A DNA stretch of 64,000 nt from an uncultured Granulosicoccaceae bacterium. Lineage in GTDB: Bacteria; Pseudomonadota; Gammaproteobacteria; Granulosicoccales; Granulosicoccaceae. The position numbers were made by a program, and so were the translations under genes. The stretch lies in assembly GCA_937951345.1 (NCBI GenBank), contig CALFCF010000004.1:21341-85340 (forward strand), read 5' to 3'. The notes beneath the pieces are model-generated. The model made no database searches. It had not been told where the DNA came from and saw only the letters and a list, made by a program, of their open reading frames with translations. Below, piece by piece: positions 59,654-64,000 of the stretch. The stretch's first letter is position 1. Every line of letters starts with the position of its first letter.

Positions 59654-62600
59654 TTAGCGACCGAAATGATAACGGTAGTTGACGCTGACTCCGGTTGAGT
59701 TGGCATTACCGCCGACCAGCTCACTGGCGAGTGTGTCATGTGATAATGCTAAGCTTAACTCGTCACCACCGAGCACGCGAAAACCAATCCCGCCTTCAAG
59801 CTGCACACCAAAGGCGTTTTCAGGCCAGGAGTAACCGAGGGTACTGTTGATGTAATAACGCGGCGAAGACACTTGCGGATACTCACTGTTAATACCGCCT
59901 CGAGCCAACGAGGTACTCCAGCCCAGTGATGTAAATCGCTCAGCAAGTATATTGTCAAAACTACTGTCCGGCGCCAACTGCAATTCATCAGGCAATTGAT
60001 CTTCGCGATCATAACGGCTGCTAGCCAGCGCAACACTTGACGACCAGATGTTACTGCCGAAACTGCCACGCGTACCTACCTCACCCCTGAGCGATAAACC
60101 CCTGGCGATGCGGGCCTCTTCGACTCGCGTGAATAATTCATTCGCATCCGCTCGCAAACGAATGTATTCGCTGGTGCCAAAACTGGCTTGATACTCGAGC
60201 GCAGTGCGGTTCTGCAGCGCAGCAACCTGTAACGCAGGTGATTGATTAGCCGGTTCGTTAAAACCGAATTCAGCGGCAATGCTGCGTGAACCGTCATGAT
60301 TGTTTCTGAAGTAACGACCGCGCGTGTAGGAAACGTCCGTATCGTTAGCATTGACAATGCCTGCGCTCAACTGACCACCGGAGCGACTACCACCGAAACT
60401 CAGAGTCAGTATCAACTCGTCACGCTGAGCAATATTGTCAACATCAAACCGGTCAGAGCTGAGACTGGCACGTGCGATTTCAACACCCACACCGGCACTT
60501 GAACCACTAAATGAGTGCCGCAGTTGCAAGCCAGTGCGCCGGGTAGTCAGCGAGCTGCTGCGATTCGTTTCTGCTACAGCACCGGTGTAACCCGGATACA
60601 AGCCTCGTAAATACACATATTGCTGTTCTGCGATACGCCGATCCGACAACGCGGCCGGCGATCGTAGCGTTTGCTCTGACAAACGCAATGCGCGACGATC
60701 TTTACCCAGTGTTGCGAGGGCTAGAATGCGATTTCCAACTGAAACATGTTGACCACTGGCAAGTACGGTGCGTAGCGCATCATGATCTTTATCATGCAAG
60801 GCAAGCGCAAGTGTTTGCCAGGCCGGCTGCTTGATACGATCTTCATGCAGTCGCGCCATAATTACCCGTGCATGTTCATGTCGTTGTGTCGACATTAGCC
60901 ACGCAATGCCTACATCTTCGCGCCAGTATTTATCCACCGGATCAAGTGGCGCATCACTCGACACCAGATACTGCGTCCATTGTTCACCGGCATCCGCACC
61001 CGCGTAGCGTGTCACCAGCGTTGCGTACTGACGCAAGCTTGCTATCTTGTCGTCATGCGAGGCGGCGAGCAAAATCGGTCGCAGTTTAGCGACTGCGAAC
61101 TGACGAACCTTGAATGCTTTGTCCACCTGGCCTGCGCCTTCAAGTGCATCGGCAAAGGTCAGCATCAGGGAATAATCAGATTCCAAAGTGTCAACCAGCT
61201 TACTGAACCAACGCAGACTCGTATTAGCATCTCCAACTCGCAGGTAACCCAAAGCATAGGCGGACCACAGCGCGGCTTCAGTTTCTGCTAACGAGGTGTA
61301 ACGCTCAAGTAAATTCAATAATTTTGTGTCATCAACACTACCTATTTGTTGCCATAAAAATCCGCTGACAATTTGTGGATTACGCGGCTCTATCGCCAGG
61401 GCTTTTGCATAAGCGTCATCAGCAGCATCAAGTTCACCGTTACGAATGTGACTCGATGCCAGCAGGGCCCAGTAGCGAGCTTCCTGTCGTAAACGCGAAT
61501 TCGCAGGCGTGTTAATCGTGTAGCGGTCTATCGCAGCTCGGTCGTCTACTTTTACCGCCATGTCCAACGCAGTCAGTCCGTAGCTGATATCACCACCATC
61601 AATCCACCCCCGGTCAGCCAATTCGAAAGCGGTTTCGAAATCTTTTGCATCGATCGCGTCACTGAGTTTGCGCCGATGGTGAAGCGACGCTGCTGACGGA
61701 TCTTCCAGTCTTGCCAATGCAGGCTCTAAGGCAGCACCCAACGCGGGTTCGTCATAGCGCCATGCTAACTCTGAAAGCAGTCTTATTTGATAGTCTTTGG
61801 CATCATCGAACTCTGTCGTTTCATCGAACTGTCGGGCAACCTCAAACGCTTTCTCCGGTTGGCCTAAACGCCAGTTCAATTCAGTACGCGCCAGACGCGA
61901 CTCAGTCGTTGGTTTGAATTGCGCTTCGTAAGCATCCCACGCAGCCAATGCATCCGTGTATTGCGAATGATGCATATGCAAACGCGCGAGACGAGACAAC
62001 AGAAACGGAGTCGCTCCCTGACGTTTTATCAAATCACGTACAGCGGCAACCGCTTTGCCGGGCTGGCCGGTGGCTTCCTGAAATTCGATGAGTTGCTCAA
62101 CTGATTCTTCGTTCTGCGTTTCCATACGCGCAAGAGTCAGTGCGGCATCAGCTGCCACCTCTGTCTCGTATACCATTTTTCCCAGTCGCACCAGGTTGCC
62201 ATAAGCGCCAGCATCGGCTGACTTACGGGCTACCCACTGCCAGTGTTGCAACGCTTCATCCGCGCGGCCGTTCCATTCTGTTACCTGAGCCAATTGACGC
62301 CGGGCGGTAATATCTTCAGGTTCGAGTACAGTGGCGACATTCGCCCAGCGCTCAGCTTCCGGGAGGTTGCCGGCAGCTAAGGCCAGCGTGACCTGCGTGT
62401 TGATCGCTTCAACATCGTCCGGGTTCTGCTCCAGCAACTTCGCATTCCAGATTCCTGCTTGCGCAGTCAGGTTAAGCCCACGTGCCAGTGTCACACCCTT
62501 TCGCAGAGTTGCAGTGTCATTCGGATGCACATCGAGGCGAGTGAAAATCTGCTCAAGTGCTCGTTCGTTCTCACCTGCGGCAATCCACAGCTCATTGAGC

Positions 62601-63652
62601 TTTTTTTCGTCACGTACGCTATCGCTGGACAAACCCTGATCCATCACGGTTTGTATATATTCAGCCGCTTTGTCCGGTTCAGACGAAGCTTCAGCCCAGC
62701 GTGCTGCTTTGTACAACCAGTCTGCACTGTTAGTTGTATCCTGCGACGCAAGTTCGGCAAACATGGGGTAAGCAAGATCAGGCCGGCCTATAGCAAGCAA
62801 CGAATCTGCTGTCTCTTCCAATTGTTCAGAAGTTTTCGGCTTGTGATGCAACACAGCAGTGACTACAGCATCCAACTCAGCAGGATTGTCAATCGCGTGA
62901 GCTGATGGCAAAGCCAGCAGATTGATCTGGAAATGCTCGTCAGCGTCGGCTGATACCAATAGCGCATCGCTCAAACAATCGATTGCCCGATAGTGTCGGG
63001 CGTGGGCACCGAAATATTTACCGCAATCAACAAGCAGCTCTCGTTCGTCGGCAACATTCAGCGCAACAGGCGTTTTACTGCCGATGTTCTCACCACGGCC
63101 GAGCGCGATGTCATACCATTCAGCAACAAGATTGTAATTGACCAGGCTCTTCGAAGATTCAATTGAACGCCGAGCGAATGCCGTCGTGTGAAGCTCAGGT
63201 TCAGATAAAGCGTTTTCGAGGACGCTACGAAGCCGTTGACCGGATTCACTTGTCGGGTCAGCATTGCCGGCATCAGCGAAGTCGGTAACAGCTTTTGCAT
63301 AGTCACGTCTCAGCCGTTGCGCGCGCGTTAGCTCGACATTGGGAAATTCTTTGAGAAAATCTTCAAGACGGTTGGTGTCACCTGCGTCGAGCAATTTATT
63401 GATCGCACTGTGCATCTCGCTATTCGAGACTTCACCCGATGCAGAGCGAGCTTTCAGATAAGCAAAGTCAAGGTCGTCTACAACTGTTTGCGAGTTATCA
63501 CTACCCGAATCTTTTCGACTTATTTTACCGATATCAATAAATTTGCTTTTGCCGGGTAACAAAAGAACAAAAGCGATGATAAAGACCAGGCCAATCAGTA
63601 ACAGACTGAACGGATTGACCAGTCGTTCACGTCTGGCAGTTAAGTCTGACAT
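59654..63652 (-). CDS. pelB: TPR-rich inner-membrane/outer-membrane beta-barrel protein, PelB-like
   Basis: N-terminal TM NPFSLLLIGLVFIIAFVLLLPGKSKF, hundreds of residues of TPR-like repeats, C-terminal barrel-like region ending VSVNYRYHFGR. Alternatives: NfrA- or BcsC-like. Confidence 0.55.
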   Translation of the reverse strand: MSDLTARRERLVNPFSLLLIGLVFIIAFVLLLPGKSKFIDIGKISRKDSGSDNSQTVVDDLDFAYLKARSASGEVSNSEMHSAINKLLDAGDTNRLEDFLKEFPNVELTRAQRLRRDYAKAVTDFADAGNADPTSESGQRLRSVLENALSEPELHTTAFARRSIESSKSLVNYNLVAEWYDIALGRGENIGSKTPVALNVADERELLVDCGKYFGAHARHYRAIDCLSDALLVSADADEHFQINLLALPSAHAIDNPAELDAVVTAVLHHKPKTSEQLEETADSLLAIGRPDLAYPMFAELASQDTTNSADWLYKAARWAEASSEPDKAAEYIQTVMDQGLSSDSVRDEKKLNELWIAAGENERALEQIFTRLDVHPNDTATLRKGVTLARGLNLTAQAGIWNAKLLEQNPDDVEAINTQVTLALAAGNLPEAERWANVATVLEPEDITARRQLAQVTEWNGRADEALQHWQWVARKSADAGAYGNLVRLGKMVYETEVAADAALTLARMETQNEESVEQLIEFQEATGQPGKAVAAVRDLIKRQGATPFLLSRLARLHMHHSQYTDALAAWDAYEAQFKPTTESRLARTELNWRLGQPEKAFEVARQFDETTEFDDAKDYQIRLLSELAWRYDEPALGAALEPALARLEDPSAASLHHRRKLSDAIDAKDFETAFELADRGWIDGGDISYGLTALDMAVKVDDRAAIDRYTINTPANSRLRQEARYWALLASSHIRNGELDAADDAYAKALAIEPRNPQIVSGFLWQQIGSVDDTKLLNLLERYTSLAETEAALWSAYALGYLRVGDANTSLRWFSKLVDTLESDYSLMLTFADALEGAGQVDKAFKVRQFAVAKLRPILLAASHDDKIASLRQYATLVTRYAGADAGEQWTQYLVSSDAPLDPVDKYWREDVGIAWLMSTQRHEHARVIMARLHEDRIKQPAWQTLALALHDKDHDALRTVLASGQHVSVGNRILALATLGKDRRALRLSEQTLRSPAALSDRRIAEQQYVYLRGLYPGYTGAVAETNRSSSLTTRRTGLQLRHSFSGSSAGVGVEIARASLSSDRFDVDNIAQRDELILTLSFGGSRSGGQLSAGIVNANDTDVSYTRGRYFRNNHDGSRSIAAEFGFNEPANQSPALQVAALQNRTALEYQASFGTSEYIRLRADANELFTRVEEARIARGLSLRGEVGTRGSFGSNIWSSSVALASSRYDREDQLPDELQLAPDSSFDNILAERFTSLGWSTSLARGGINSEYPQVSSPRYYINSTLGYSWPENAFGVQLEGGIGFRVLGGDELSLALSHDTLASELVGGNANSTGVSVNYRYHFGR

Positions 63653-64000
63653 TGCCGGTATCTCTTGATTGGAAGTTATAGACTGCAGTGCCGCTGGCCG
63701 TAATTTTACGGCTGATGCCGGCTACAGATTTCTGGATACCACAAGCACGCGCTGCAACCCCACCCAGTTCTATCTGAACGGGAACATGCCCCTTGATTCT
63801 GAATTCAACCGAGTTGCCCTCGCGACGCCAGTTCAACACACGACCATTGGCAGCAACCAGGTGTGGTTGACTGATATCGCCTTCGGTTGTTTGAAACGTG
63901 ACAACATTTGACCCGTTGGTGTGCAGGTAAACACCATCATGGAGCTCCGTAGCACCGACAACGCCTTCCGCAGTTGTCATATCAGGTCTTTTATTTGAGC
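63627..64000 (-). CDS. C-terminal end of a gene truncated by the window (possible PelA C-terminus)
   Basis: Frame stays open to the window edge (SNKRPD before the listed Met); beta-rich sequence VLNWRREGNSVEFRIKGHVPVQIELGG; overlaps the pelB-like start by 26 nt. Confidence 0.4.
   Translation of the reverse strand, partial: SNKRPDMTTAEGVVGATELHDGVYLHTNGSNVVTFQTTEGDISQPHLVAANGRVLNWRREGNSVEFRIKGHVPVQIELGGVAARACGIQKSVAGISRKITASGTAVYNFQSRDTGNVRLNCQT

Noticed and set aside
59471-59698. Small basic ORF (MKTVRAKVEHKSSQGKATQRTGKRAATK...)
   Set aside because: Looks superficially like a histone-like peptide, but overlaps the pelB-like 3' end and has no supporting context.

Overview
The window reads as a gammaproteobacterial chromosome segment, mostly housekeeping genes with accessory islands. 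Recognisable blocks, left to right: an OmpA/TSP3 porin; aroE; a DUF192 protein; the accB-accC-prmA-DUF3426-dusB-(gap)-fis-purH neighbourhood; srkA; fabA-fabB-thiolase-acyl-CoA synthetase-tag; a GGDEF/EAL protein; groS-groL with a perfect CIRCE; fxsA; a structured intergenic region with a possible 6S-like RNA; dsbD; a TPP enzyme and a class V aminotransferase; a surface-protein island (TSP3 protein, OmpA protein, repeat-rich adhesin-like protein); an MttB-family / triple-RidA / ureohydrolase / SDR cluster; tyrS; glnK-amtB behind a plausible sigma-54 promoter; and, at the right edge, a probable PelB-like protein with the truncated end of a possible PelA. Best candidates for undescribed biology: (1) a compact unit at 29898-30060 (minus strand) with a 16-codon ORF behind an 11-nt anti-SD match, followed by four consecutive hairpins ending in a terminator; (2) a pair of inverted MITE-like elements (about 29679-29813 and 34017-34217), one of which supplies the stop codon of the neighbouring gene; (3) a single-chain triple-RidA protein lacking the deaminase Arg in all three domains; (4) a TAATG-coupled adhesin/OmpA pair with long N-terminal extensions. 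All family assignments come from reading the translations; no database search was run.
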